The notes beneath the pieces are model-generated. The model made no database searches and was not told the DNA's origin. It worked only from the letters and a program-made list of their open reading frames with translations. Source: Variovorax boronicumulans (GTDB taxonomy: Bacteria; Pseudomonadota; Gammaproteobacteria; Burkholderiales; Burkholderiaceae_C). From it: 64,000 nucleotides of DNA. The DNA lies in the NCBI RefSeq assembly GCF_019352895.1, contig NZ_JAAAFX010000004.1:372001-436000 (forward strand), given 5' to 3'. The translations under genes were made by a program, and so were the position numbers. Below, one piece after another: positions 1 through 8,159 of this stretch; position 1 is the stretch's first letter, and every line of letters starts with the position of its first letter.

Positions 1-2
1 GC

Positions 3-644
3 AATGCCGTCCGCGGGCGGATTGAAGGCCGGCGCCAGGAAGGTCTCGATGCAGTGCGCGATCGCGTCCATGCCGGTGGCCGCGGTCAGCCCGGCCGGCA
101 GCGCCAGCGTGAGTTCAGGATCGCAGATCGCGACCTTGGGGATCACATGCGGCGAGATGATGCCGACCTTGCGCCCGTCGTCGAGGATGATGATCGCGCC
201 GCGCCCCACTTCGCTGCCCGTGCCGGCGGTGGTCGGCACCGCGACGATAGGCAGCGTGGCGGCCGTGATCTTGAGCGCACCGCCTTCGATCAGCGCGAAC
301 TGGCGCAGCGGGCCGTCGTGGCGCGCAGCCACGGCCACGGCCTTGGCCAGGTCGATCGAGGAGCCGCCGCCCACGGCCACGATGCCGTTGCAGTCCGCAC
401 GCTGGAGGGCTTCCACGCCGGCGCGCACCGCCGATTCGGACGGGTTGGGGGGTGTGCCATCGAACACCGCCAGATCCGCGTGGCCCAGCGTGGCGGCCAC
501 CTTGTCGATGATGCCGACGGCGCGCACGCCCTTGTCGGTCACGATCAAAGGATTTGTAATACCCAACCTGTCGCAAACCTCTTTCAGTTCGACAAGTGAT
601 CCCGCACCGAAGCGGATCTCGGTCACGTAGTTGATGAGTGCCAT
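3..644 (-). CDS. Iron-containing alcohol dehydrogenase, C-terminal part beyond window
   Basis: This is the N-terminal 214 residues of a group III iron-type alcohol dehydrogenase (the family of maleylacetate reductase and butanol or lactaldehyde dehydrogenases), which uses NAD(P)H to interconvert an alcohol and an aldehyde or ketone. The nucleotide-binding motif VAVGGGSSIDLAK lies near residues 89-101 and the family segment PTTAGTGSEV follows. The first metal-binding region (DAIAHCIE) is near the break. The ATG follows a good ribosome site, AGAGGAAAA. The gene is divergent from the LysR regulator at 755, which probably controls it. The substrate cannot be told because the C-terminal metal ligands are outside the window. 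Confidence 0.88.
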   Translation of the reverse strand, partial: MALINYVTEIRFGAGSLVELKEVCDRLGITNPLIVTDKGVRAVGIIDKVAATLGHADLAVFDGTPPNPSESAVRAGVEALQRADCNGIVAVGGGSSIDLAKAVAVAARHDGPLRQFALIEGGALKITAATLPIVAVPTTAGTGSEVGRGAIIILDDGRKVGIISPHVIPKVAICDPELTLALPAGLTAATGMDAIAHCIETFLAPAFNPPADGI

Positions 645-754
645 TTTTCCTCTGTCTGCAAACGCCTCACGGCTGTGAGAAGACCGCGAGTCTATGAACG
701 GACAAGGCGCTCGTACACTGACGGCTTTCCATAGCGATATAACTTCTATTCATA

Positions 755-1714
755 GTGAACAGCGCACCCAGTTTGAATTCCGTGATGTCGCGGCTGCATG
801 CCAAGCAGCTTCGGCTGCTCATCGCGATCGAGGAAAGCGGCTCCCTGCTGGGCGCCGCCGACAAGGTCGGCCTGACGCAACCCGGCGCGAGCAAGGCGCT
901 GAGCGAGCTGGAAGCGACCTTGAAGGTGACGCTGTTCAAGCGCACCAACCGCGGCCTGATTCCGACCGAGGCCGGCCAATGCGCGCTTCGCTTCGCGCGC
1001 CTCATCCAGTCCGACATCGACAAGCTGCGCTTCGAGCTGGAGGCCATCGCCAGCGGCGCCGGCGGACACCTGGCGATCGGCACCATCATGGGCGCCGCCC
1101 CGCTGCTGTCCGACGCGGTGTCCAGCCTGCTCAAGCAGCAGCCGCACATGTCGGTGGAAATCGTGGAGGACACCAGCGAGACGCTGCTCGGCCTGATCGA
1201 GCGCGGGCGGCTCGACGCGGCGATCTGCCGCTCGTCCGTGAGCCGCAACCCGGGCGTCTACGAGGCGCTGTTCGTGAAGGACGAGACGCTTTCGGTGATT
1301 GCCAACGTGCGCCATCCGGCCATGGGCGCCGAGGCGGTCGAACTCCGGGAATTGCAGGACAGCCGCTGGGTGGTCTACCGCGCGCACATGCCCATGCGCA
1401 GGTTGCTCGAGCGCGAGTTCCACGAAGCGCAGCTCAACTTTCCGCAGCACCTCATCGAAACGACCTCGGCGCTGACCACCCTCACCCTGCTGGGACGCAA
1501 CACCGACCTGGTGGCGCTGGTCTCGGACGACGTCGCCAACTACTTCTGCCACAACGGTCTCGTGGGGACCCTTGCGCTCAAGCTCAGGTCCCGCAGCGAG
1601 CCCTACGAGTTGGTGCTGAGGAAAGGAGTGCCCAGAAGTCCGGCGCTGGTGCTGCTGATGAAGGCGCTCGAGCCGCCACCGAACCCGCGGGCCGGCGAGG
1701 TCTTGCCTGCTTAG
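755..1714 (+). CDS. LysR-family transcriptional regulator
   Basis: The 319-residue protein has an N-terminal winged helix (about residues 14-72, with LLGAADKVGLTQPGASKAL as the recognition part) followed by a two-lobed effector-binding domain. Its length is normal for LysR regulators. It is transcribed away from the iron alcohol dehydrogenase and most likely regulates it. The start is uncertain: GTG at 755 gives ten residues before an ATG at 785 (MSRLHAKQLR), which fits the usual LysR N-terminus equally well, and neither has a clear Shine-Dalgarno. The 110-base gap carries an inverted pair, CTATGAA at 692-698 and TTCATAG at 749-755, that could be part of an operator. The effector is unknown. 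Confidence 0.9.
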   Translation: MNSAPSLNSVMSRLHAKQLRLLIAIEESGSLLGAADKVGLTQPGASKALSELEATLKVTLFKRTNRGLIPTEAGQCALRFARLIQSDIDKLRFELEAIASGAGGHLAIGTIMGAAPLLSDAVSSLLKQQPHMSVEIVEDTSETLLGLIERGRLDAAICRSSVSRNPGVYEALFVKDETLSVIANVRHPAMGAEAVELRELQDSRWVVYRAHMPMRRLLEREFHEAQLNFPQHLIETTSALTTLTLLGRNTDLVALVSDDVANYFCHNGLVGTLALKLRSRSEPYELVLRKGVPRSPALVLLMKALEPPPNPRAGEVLPA

Positions 1715-1794
1715 CGACGACGGCGGGGACCGCACACCCCGCCAGGATCAGATGTTTGACCACGAACATTTTTTCAGGACCTGCGCGCCCAAAA

Positions 1795-1830
1795 CAAAAA
1801 AGGGTTAGCAGACATGCATCTGCTAACCCT
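1795..1830 (-). terminator. Intrinsic terminator of the tRNA cluster
   Basis: On the minus strand a perfect 12-bp stem (arms 1801-1812 and 1819-1830, AGGGTTAGCAGA on the plus strand) with loop CATGCA is followed by a T-rich run (the A-rich stretch 1791-1800). It lies nine bases past the last tRNA-Asp and should end the cluster transcript. Confidence 0.88.
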
Positions 1831-1838
1831 TATCGATA

Positions 1839-1915
1839 TGGCGGAGCGGACGGGACTCGAACCCGCGACCCCCGGCGTGACAGGCCGGTATTCTAACCAA
1901 CTGAACTACCACTCC
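1839..1915 (-). tRNA. tRNA-Asp (GTC), downstream copy
   Basis: Seventy-seven bases with encoded CCA. The acceptor stem GGAGTGG pairs with CCGCTCC (one G-U pair), the anticodon loop is CTGTCAC with anticodon GTC, and the T loop is TTCGAGT. It appears identical to the copy at 2178-2254 and lies in the second half of a tandem duplication. Confidence 0.97.
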
Positions 1916-1984
1916 TGGTAGACAACGTTCGCTCCTTGCGGAGCCGAGTGCTGACGACTCGTACCTGCTTCACTTGCGTGAAAC

Positions 1985-2060
1985 TGGCGACCCTACGGGG
2001 ATTCGAACCCCGGTAGCCACCGTGAAAGGGTGGTGTCCTAGGCCTCTAGACGATAGGGTC
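1985..2060 (-). tRNA. tRNA-Glu (TTC), downstream copy
   Basis: Seventy-six bases with encoded CCA. The acceptor is GACCCTA/TAGGGTC and the anticodon loop CTTTCAC has anticodon TTC. It is identical to the copy at 2325-2400. It lies just after an intrinsic terminator (2127-2152), so its expression depends on read-through or on a promoter I could not see. Confidence 0.97.
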
Positions 2061-2126
2061 GAAAAACCTGGGGAACCGCGCTGCGATCAGCGTTTGTCCT
2101 TTGCTCTTGCGAGACTTCTTTGGCCC

Positions 2127-2152
2127 AAAAAAATACCCACTTGCAGTGGGTA
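2127..2152 (-). terminator. Intrinsic terminator inside the tRNA cluster
   Basis: On the minus strand an 8-bp stem (arms 2134-2141 and 2145-2152, TACCCACT/AGTGGGTA) with a 3-base loop is followed by seven T (the A run 2127-2133). It falls between the first Glu-Asp pair and the second, 25 bases after tRNA-Asp. Confidence 0.85.
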
Positions 2153-2177
2153 CTTCCGAGGCGAACCTCGTGAACCT

Positions 2178-2254
2178 TGGCGGAGCGGACGGGACTCGAA
2201 CCCGCGACCCCCGGCGTGACAGGCCGGTATTCTAACCAACTGAACTACCACTCC
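2178..2254 (-). tRNA. tRNA-Asp (GTC), upstream copy
   Basis: Seventy-seven bases with encoded CCA and anticodon GTC, the same sequence as 1839-1915. It follows tRNA-Glu (2325-2400) in the Ala-Glu-Asp transcript and is followed by the terminator at 2127-2152. Confidence 0.97.
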
Positions 2255-2324
2255 TGGTAGACAACGTTCACTCCTTGCGGAGCCGAGTGCTGACAACTCG
2301 TTGCCTGCTTCACTTGCGTGAAAC

Positions 2325-2400
2325 TGGCGACCCTACGGGGATTCGAACCCCGGTAGCCACCGTGAAAGGGTGGTGTCCTAGGCCTCTAGACGATAGGGTC
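2325..2400 (-). tRNA. tRNA-Glu (TTC), upstream copy
   Basis: Seventy-six bases with encoded CCA and anticodon TTC. It is the substrate of the glutamyl-tRNA synthetase encoded immediately upstream on the same strand (2575-3963). Confidence 0.97.
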
Positions 2401-2462
2401 AAAACCTTAGGAACCGTGCTGAGATCAGCACTTATCTTCTTCAAACACTCTCGACACTTTAA

Positions 2463-2538
<76 letters not shown>

Positions 2539-2558
2539 GTGTGGGTGTCGAGCCTCGA

Positions 2559-2587
2559 ATTATAGCCCGAAAAATCAGGCCTTTTTC
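2559..2587 (-). promoter_or_regulatory. Candidate sigma-70 promoter of the tRNA cluster
   Basis: A perfect minus 10 box TATAAT (minus strand, 2564 down to 2559) lies about 21 bases before tRNA-Ala. The minus 35 region (TGAAAA/GAAAAA near 2582-2588) is weak and falls inside the last codons of gltX. The tRNA genes could therefore be transcribed independently of gltX. Confidence 0.55.
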
Positions 2588-3963
2588 AGACGTTCGATAA
2601 CTTTTTCGCGGGAAAAAATTTCGATCACTGAATCGAGGGACGGTGTCTGCGATGTTCCCATCACAAGCACTCGTACTGGCATCGCCAACACCGGCATTTT
2701 CAATGCATGTGCGGCGAGAACTTCCTTAATCATAGCTGCGATTGAGGCCCGATCCCAGGCGACAGTCATCAATTTTTCAACGAGTGTGGCGATCGCTGGC
2801 TTCACCGCATCGGTGAGGTGCTGCGCGCGGTCGGCGTCGCTCACTTCGATGTCGGCATAGAAGGCCGAAGCCCAGTCGGCGAGCGCCACAGTGGTCTCGC
2901 AACGGTCCTTGAACAGCGTGCAAATCGCGCTCAGTCGCGCATCCGACGCGATGCCGCGTTTCTGCAGCTGCGCCGCCACCAGCGGCGCGAGTTCGTCGCC
3001 GGTCTTCGCCTTGATGTACTGCGCGTTGACCCAGGCGAGCTTGGCCGCATCCCACTGCGCGGGGCTCTTCGACAGGTGCGAGCCGTCGAACCAGCTCACC
3101 ATCTGCTCGCGCGTGAAGAGTTCGTCGTCGCCGTGGCTCCAGCCCAGGCGCGCGAGGTAGTTCAGCATCGCCTCGGGCAGGTAGCCGTTCTCTTCGTAGG
3201 CCGTGACGCTCACCGCGCCGCGGCGCTTCGACAGCTTCTGGCCGTCGTCGCCCAGGATCACCGGCACGTGGCCGAAGGCCGGCAGCGCCGCACCCAGCGC
3301 GCGGAAGATGTTGATTTGCCACGGCGTGTTGTTGATGTGCTCGTCGCCGCGGAACACGTGCGTGATGGCCATGTCCCAGTCGTCGACCACCACCGCGAAG
3401 TTGTAGGTCGGCACACCGTCGGGCCGCAGGATGATCAGGTCGTCGATCTCGCGGTTGTTGATGGTGATCTCGCCCTTGACCAGGTCGTTCCAGGTCACGT
3501 CGCCTTCGGGCGGATTGCAGAAGCGCACCACCGGCGGCACGCCTTCGGGCACGGGCGGCAGCACCTTGCCGGGCTCGGGGCGCCAGCGACGGTCGTACAG
3601 CGTCTTCTCGTTGCGCGCACGTTGCGCTTCGCGCATCTCGTCGAGCTCGGCCGGCGAGCAGTAGCAGTGGTAGGCCTTGCCCTCGGCGATCAGCTTCGCG
3701 ACGACTTCGCGGTAGCGCTCGAGGCGCTGCATCTGGTAGATCGGGCCTTCGTCGTAGTCCAGGCCCAGCCAGTGCATCGAGGCCAGGATCTGGTCGGTCG
3801 AGTCCTGCGTGGAACGGGCCACATCGGTGTCTTCGATGCGCAGCACGAACTCGCCGCCGTGGTGGCGGGCATAGGCCCACGAATAGAGCGCGGTACGGGC
3901 CGTGCCCAGGTGGAGGAAGCCGGTGGGCGACGGTGCGATGCGGGTTCTAACTTTGCCGGTCAT
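2575..3963 (-). CDS. gltX: Glutamyl-tRNA synthetase
   Basis: This class I synthetase charges tRNA-Glu with glutamate in the cytoplasm. The 462 residues are normal for the bacterial enzyme. The HIGH-type motif is HLGT at residues 18-21, inside the family N-terminus [13 protein letters not shown], and the KMSKS-type motif is KLSKR at about residues 243-247. The C-terminal half is the helical anticodon-binding region. It is the last protein gene of a minus-strand row from folC, eight bases downstream of metZ. Two genes for its substrate tRNA-Glu lie directly after it. ATG is the only sensible start, since the family N-terminus begins within six residues. Confidence 0.97.
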   Translation of the reverse strand: MTGKVRTRIAPSPTGFLHLGTARTALYSWAYARHHGGEFVLRIEDTDVARSTQDSTDQILASMHWLGLDYDEGPIYQMQRLERYREVVAKLIAEGKAYHCYCSPAELDEMREAQRARNEKTLYDRRWRPEPGKVLPPVPEGVPPVVRFCNPPEGDVTWNDLVKGEITINNREIDDLIILRPDGVPTYNFAVVVDDWDMAITHVFRGDEHINNTPWQINIFRALGAALPAFGHVPVILGDDGQKLSKRRGAVSVTAYEENGYLPEAMLNYLARLGWSHGDDELFTREQMVSWFDGSHLSKSPAQWDAAKLAWVNAQYIKAKTGDELAPLVAAQLQKRGIASDARLSAICTLFKDRCETTVALADWASAFYADIEVSDADRAQHLTDAVKPAIATLVEKLMTVAWDRASIAAMIKEVLAAHALKMPVLAMPVRVLVMGTSQTPSLDSVIEIFSREKVIERLKKA

Positions 3964-3970
3964 GTCGTTC

Positions 3971-5188
3971 TCAGGAATTCAGGGTGCTCAGGCCACGCTG
4001 CAGGTCGGCCGTGATGTCGTCGATGTATTCGAGGCCGACCGCGAGGCGGATCAGCCCCTGGCCGATGCCTGCAGCCTGGCGCTGCGCCTCGGTGAGCCGG
4101 CCGTGCGAGGTCGTGCCGGGGTGCGTGATGATGGTCTTGGTGTCGCCCAGGTTGGTGGCGATGCTCACCACCCGCGTGCTGTTGATCACGTGGAAGGCGT
4201 TGGTGCGCGCGGCTTCCGGGTCGTCGCCGACCACGTCGAAGGACACCACCGCCCCGCCCTGCCCCGACTGCTGGCGCATGGCGAGCGCGTGCTGCGCATG
4301 CGATGCGAGACCGGGGTAGTAGACACGTGCGATGCCGGGCTGCTGCTCGAGCCACTGCGCCACGGCCAGCGCGTTGGCGCATTGCGCCTTCATGCGGATG
4401 CCCAGCGTTTCCATGCCCTTGAGCACGACCCACGCGTTGAACGGCGACAGCGCCATGCCGGCGGTGCGGACCACCGGGCCGAACACGTCGACGATGAGCT
4501 TCGAGGGTCCGCAGATCGCGCCGGCCATCACGCGGCCCTGGCCGTCGAGGTACTTGGTGCCCGAATGGATCACGAGGTCGGCGCCCAGTTCGGTCGGGCG
4601 CTGCAGGATCGGCGTGCAGAAGCAGTTGTCGACCGCCAGCAGCGCGCCGGCGCCATGCGCCAGATCGGCCAGTGCCCGGATGTCGCAGACCTCGGTCAGC
4701 GGATTGGTCGGCGTCTCGGCGAACAGCAGTTTCGTGTGGGGCTTGAGCGCCGCGCGCCATTCGGCGACGTCGGTCTGCGAGACGAAGGTGGTCTCGACGC
4801 CGAACTTGGCGAACTCCTTGCCGAACAGGTTCAGCGTGGAGCCGAACACCGAGCGCGAGCAGATCACGTGGTCGCCGGCCTTGAGCAGGCCCATGCACAT
4901 CATCAGGATCGCACCCATGCCGGTCGAGGCGCCGATCGCGGCCTCGGTGCCTTCGAGCGCGGCCAGCCGCTGCTCGAAGCTGGCCACCGTGGGGTTGGAG
5001 GTGCGCGAGTAGGTGAAGCCGGCCTCGGTGCCCGCAAAGCGGCGCATCGAGGTTTCGGCGTCGGGCTGCACGAAGCCGCTGGTCAGGAACAGGGCTTCGG
5101 AATGCTCGCCGTGCTGGCTCGGCGCCAGGCCGGTGCGCAGCGCGAGCGTGTCGCGGTGCAGGCCTTCGGGCAGGGTGCGATCGGTCAC
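3971..5188 (-). CDS. metZ: O-succinylhomoserine sulfhydrylase
   Basis: This PLP enzyme of the Cys/Met metabolism family makes homocysteine from an activated homoserine and sulfide. The PLP lysine is K212 in [11 protein letters not shown], and the phosphate-binding stretch ASTGMGAI lies near residues 85-95. The start is GTG at 5188 ([10 protein letters not shown]), giving 405 residues; an open frame continues far upstream but only overlaps purF. The gene order cvpA-purF-metZ is the one known from pseudomonads, which supports MetZ over cystathionine gamma-synthase. O-acetylhomoserine could be the real acyl donor; sequence alone does not decide. Its product is the substrate for the MesD-type methionine synthase predicted at 27021. 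Confidence 0.88.
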   Translation of the reverse strand: MTDRTLPEGLHRDTLALRTGLAPSQHGEHSEALFLTSGFVQPDAETSMRRFAGTEAGFTYSRTSNPTVASFEQRLAALEGTEAAIGASTGMGAILMMCMGLLKAGDHVICSRSVFGSTLNLFGKEFAKFGVETTFVSQTDVAEWRAALKPHTKLLFAETPTNPLTEVCDIRALADLAHGAGALLAVDNCFCTPILQRPTELGADLVIHSGTKYLDGQGRVMAGAICGPSKLIVDVFGPVVRTAGMALSPFNAWVVLKGMETLGIRMKAQCANALAVAQWLEQQPGIARVYYPGLASHAQHALAMRQQSGQGGAVVSFDVVGDDPEAARTNAFHVINSTRVVSIATNLGDTKTIITHPGTTSHGRLTEAQRQAAGIGQGLIRLAVGLEYIDDITADLQRGLSTLNS

Positions 5189-5202
5189 GGGGGGCCTCTT
5201 GT

Positions 5203-6705
5203 TCAGCTCGGATTGGGCAGCGCCAGGCGCGACGAGTCTTCCTCGGTTTCCTCGACGCGCGGACGGTTGCCGTTCATGCGGCTGATCGCGTCGGCATCGA
5301 TGTCGCCCGTGACGTAGACGCCGTCGAAGCAGGAGGCATCGAAGCCGTCGAGCTTGGGGTTGAGCGAACCGATGGCGCGCTTCATGGCATCGACGTCCTG
5401 GTAGATCAGCGCGTCGCAGCCGATCAGCTCGCGGATCTGCTCGACGGTGCGGTCGTGCGCCACGAGTTCGTCCTTGGTCGGCATGTCGATGCCGTAGACG
5501 TTGGGGTAGCGCACGGGCGGCGCCGCGCTGGCCAGGTAGACCTTGCGGGCGCCGGCATCGCGCGCCATCTGCACGATCTCGCGGCTGGTGGTACCGCGCA
5601 CGATCGAGTCGTCGACCAGCAGCACGTTGCGGCCCTTGAATTCGCTCGCGATCACGTTGAGCTTCTGGCGCACCGACTTCTTGCGCACGCCCTGCCCCGG
5701 CATGATGAAGGTGCGGCCCACGTAGCGGTTCTTCACGAAGCCTTCGCGGTAGGGCACACCCAGCAGATGCGCCAGCTGCGTCGCGCTCGGGCGGCTCGAT
5801 TCGGGGATCGGGATGATCACGTCGATCTCGTTGGGCGGCACGGTCGAGACCACGCGCTTGGCCAGCGTCTCGCCCAGGTTCAGGCGCGCCTGGTAGACCG
5901 AGATGCCATCGAGCACCGAGTCCGGACGCGCGAGGTAGACGAATTCGAAGATGCAGGGATTCAGCGTCGGTGCCTCGGCGCACTGCATCGAATGCACCTT
6001 GCCCTCGAGGTCGATGAACACCGCCTCGCCGGGCGCGATGTTGCGCTCGAACACATGGCCCGAGCCTTCGAGCGCCACCGATTCGCTGGCGATCATGACG
6101 GTACCGTCGGCAGGGTTGCGGCCCATCGCCAGCGGGCGGATGCCGTACGGGTCGCGGAAGGCCAGCAGGCCGTGGCCGGCGATCAGCGACACCACGGCGT
6201 AAGAGCCGCGCAGGCGCTTGTGCATGCTCTTGACGGCCTCGAAGATCTCGGCCGGGTTCAGCGGCACGCCGCGCGAGGAGCGCTCGAGCTCGTGCGCCAG
6301 CACGTTGAGCAGCACTTCGGAGTCGCTCTCGGTGTTGGTGTGGCGGTGGTCGGTCGAGAACAGCTCCGCACGCAAGGCGTGGGCATTGGTCAGGTTGCCG
6401 TTGTGCACCAGCACCAGGCCGAAGGGCGCGTTCACGTAGAAGGGCTGGGCCTCTTCTTCGCTGTAGGCGTTGCCCGCGGTCGGGTAGCGCACCTGGCCCA
6501 GGCCCACGTTGCCGGGCAGCGCGCGCATGTTGCGGGTGCGGAACACGTCGCGCACCATGCCTTTGGCCTTCTGCATGAAGAACTTGCGTTCCAGCAGCGT
6601 GACGATGCCGGCCGCATCCTGGCCGCGATGCTGCAACAGCAGCAGCGCGTCATAGAGCAGCTGATTGACGGGCGCGTTGCTGACAACGCCGACGATTCCA
6701 CACAT
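5203..6705 (-). CDS. purF: Amidophosphoribosyltransferase
   Basis: This enzyme catalyses the first committed step of purine synthesis, moving the amide of glutamine onto PRPP. The N-terminal glutamine amidotransferase domain starts MCGIVGVV, where Cys2 becomes the catalytic N-terminal nucleophile. The second half is a phosphoribosyltransferase domain with the PRPP loop VLLVDDSIVRGTTS at about residues 359-373. The length of 500 residues is typical. The gene sits 15 bases from cvpA upstream and 14 from metZ downstream, so it is surely cotranscribed with them. Confidence 0.97.
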   Translation of the reverse strand: MCGIVGVVSNAPVNQLLYDALLLLQHRGQDAAGIVTLLERKFFMQKAKGMVRDVFRTRNMRALPGNVGLGQVRYPTAGNAYSEEEAQPFYVNAPFGLVLVHNGNLTNAHALRAELFSTDHRHTNTESDSEVLLNVLAHELERSSRGVPLNPAEIFEAVKSMHKRLRGSYAVVSLIAGHGLLAFRDPYGIRPLAMGRNPADGTVMIASESVALEGSGHVFERNIAPGEAVFIDLEGKVHSMQCAEAPTLNPCIFEFVYLARPDSVLDGISVYQARLNLGETLAKRVVSTVPPNEIDVIIPIPESSRPSATQLAHLLGVPYREGFVKNRYVGRTFIMPGQGVRKKSVRQKLNVIASEFKGRNVLLVDDSIVRGTTSREIVQMARDAGARKVYLASAAPPVRYPNVYGIDMPTKDELVAHDRTVEQIRELIGCDALIYQDVDAMKRAIGSLNPKLDGFDASCFDGVYVTGDIDADAISRMNGNRPRVEETEEDSSRLALPNPS

Positions 6706-6720
6706 GGGACTTTTTCCTTC

Positions 6721-7209
6721 TCAGGGCAGGTAACTGGCCAACTTCTCTGGCAGTGCAGGCTTCAACCCCTGCAACGCCGCATCCAGGACGACTGCGCTGT
6801 GCGATTCGCGCCACCAGGCGCTGTCGCTCAACGTCAGCAAATGAACAACCACCGCCATCGCCAGCAGCGCCACCGCGCCGCGCGCCAGCCCGAAGGCCGC
6901 GCCGAGCAGGCGGTCGACCGGGCGCAGCCCCACGGCGGCGATCAGCTTGCGCGTCACCGAGGCCACGAGGCCCACGGCGAAGGCCGCCGCCACGAACAGC
7001 AGCACGAAGGCCAGCGCATAGCGCCACGAAGCCTCCGGGTCGCCGTCGATGGGCAGCCAAGCCGCCAAGTCCGCCGCAAACCATTGCGCGCAGAAGAAGG
7101 CGACCACCCAGCCGGCCAGCGATATCACTTCGAACACCAGCCCGCGCACCAGGCCGAACATCAACGACACCGCGAGCAGCGCGACGGCGATCCAGTCGAG
7201 CAGGGCCAC
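6721..7209 (-). CDS. cvpA: CvpA-family inner membrane protein
   Basis: This 162-residue protein has four hydrophobic segments (about residues 5-25, 28-47, 60-85 and 103-122) and the family N-terminus MALLDWIAVALLAVS. CvpA was named for its need in colicin V production in Escherichia coli; its general role is still poorly defined, with reports tying it to envelope stress. It lies between the SPOR-domain gene and purF, as in many proteobacteria, which supports the name. Confidence 0.93.
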   Translation of the reverse strand: MALLDWIAVALLAVSLMFGLVRGLVFEVISLAGWVVAFFCAQWFAADLAAWLPIDGDPEASWRYALAFVLLFVAAAFAVGLVASVTRKLIAAVGLRPVDRLLGAAFGLARGAVALLAMAVVVHLLTLSDSAWWRESHSAVVLDAALQGLKPALPEKLASYLP

Positions 7210-7224
7210 GTCGGCGCGCGGTGA

Positions 7225-8097
7225 CTACAAGCTGAGGACGGCCGCGGGCAAGGACAAGCCCTTGACGCGACCCGCCGCGCGCTCCGCCTCGGCGCGCGAG
7301 GCGAAGGGACCGACCCGCACACGCGTGCGTTCGCCGTCGGGGGTCTTCGCGACATGGGTGTAGGTCTTGAGTCCGGCCTTCTCCAGCTTCTGGCGCACCT
7401 CGCGCGCCTTCTCGGCCTCGGCGAAGGCACCGACCTGCACGACGAAGCGTCCGTCGTCGTCGGTGGCTGCGGCGGGCTTGACCGCCGCGGCGGCAGCAGC
7501 GGCCGGCGGCTTGCCGTCGAGCAGCGCGCGGGCACGGGCGCCATCGTCGGCCGGCGGCTTGGCGGCCACCGCGGGCTTGGGCTCGGGCTTCGGCTCGTGC
7601 CGGACCTCGGGTTTGGGCTCGGGCTTCGGTTTGGCTTCGGGCTTGGGCTCCGGCCGGGTCTCGGCTGGCGGCGCAGCCGTCACGGGCCTGTCGGCCGGCA
7701 GTTCGCGGCCATCGGCCGTCTCGGTGATGACGCCGTTGGACGAGCCGCTGTTGCTGGCCACGCGGGTGCGGTTGTCGGGGGCCGGCGCCGCCGGAGCAGG
7801 TGCTGGTGCTGGCGCCTGGGCAACGGGGGCGGCGGGCGCCACCGGTGCCGGCAGCGGCGCGACCTTGTTGCGGTCGGGAATCTCGATGGGGATGTCGACC
7901 GCCACCGGACGCGGCTGGGTGTCGAACAGCAGCGGGAAGCCGATCACGCCGACCAGCACCAGCACCGCGGCGCCCAGCAGCCGGTGGCGTGCGCGGCGCC
8001 GCATGGCGTCCACGCTTTCGGCCGGGGCCGCCGCCACGCTGGCGTTGCGCCCTTCATTGGCGGGTTGGCCACGTGAGCGGAACTTGAAAAACGCCAT
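7225..8097 (-). CDS. SPOR-domain protein, DedD-like
   Basis: The 290-residue protein has a short cytoplasmic N-terminus, one membrane segment near residues 40-58 (LLGAAVLVLVGVIGFPLLF), a long Pro/Ala/Lys-rich linker (about 80-205, with repeated KPEPKP-type units) and a C-terminal SPOR domain (about 213-288, starting FVVQVGAFAE). SPOR domains bind denuded peptidoglycan glycan at the septum, so a role in cell constriction is likely. The position between folC and cvpA matches dedD of other proteobacteria. The linker repeats suggest it spans the periplasm without a fixed fold. Confidence 0.9.
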   Translation of the reverse strand: MAFFKFRSRGQPANEGRNASVAAAPAESVDAMRRRARHRLLGAAVLVLVGVIGFPLLFDTQPRPVAVDIPIEIPDRNKVAPLPAPVAPAAPVAQAPAPAPAPAAPAPDNRTRVASNSGSSNGVITETADGRELPADRPVTAAPPAETRPEPKPEAKPKPEPKPEVRHEPKPEPKPAVAAKPPADDGARARALLDGKPPAAAAAAAVKPAAATDDDGRFVVQVGAFAEAEKAREVRQKLEKAGLKTYTHVAKTPDGERTRVRVGPFASRAEAERAAGRVKGLSLPAAVLSL

Positions 8098-8159
8098 GAG
8101 TTCGATCCCTGATGAGAGCAGCGCGGTGTGTGGTTGCGAAGGGCCCGGACACCCGCCGA

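Larger units (their letters stand above)
1839..2440 (-). repeat. Tandem duplication of a tRNA-Glu/tRNA-Asp unit
   Basis: Two units, about 1839-2100 and 2178-2440, share both tRNA genes and the 69/70-base spacer between them with few differences. They also share a recognisable but more diverged leader above each tRNA-Glu (for example AAAACCT and GATCAGC). About 80 bases with a terminator separate the units. Confidence 0.85.

Noticed and set aside
5188..5983. N-terminal extension of metZ to 670 codons
   Set aside because: The extension overlaps purF in another frame and has no resemblance to the enzyme family; GTG at 5188 gives the normal length.
7540..7860. Repeated KPEPKP-coding DNA in the SPOR gene as a tandem-repeat array
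   Set aside because: The repeat is a Pro/Lys linker at the protein level with imprecise DNA units; normal for periplasm-spanning SPOR proteins.
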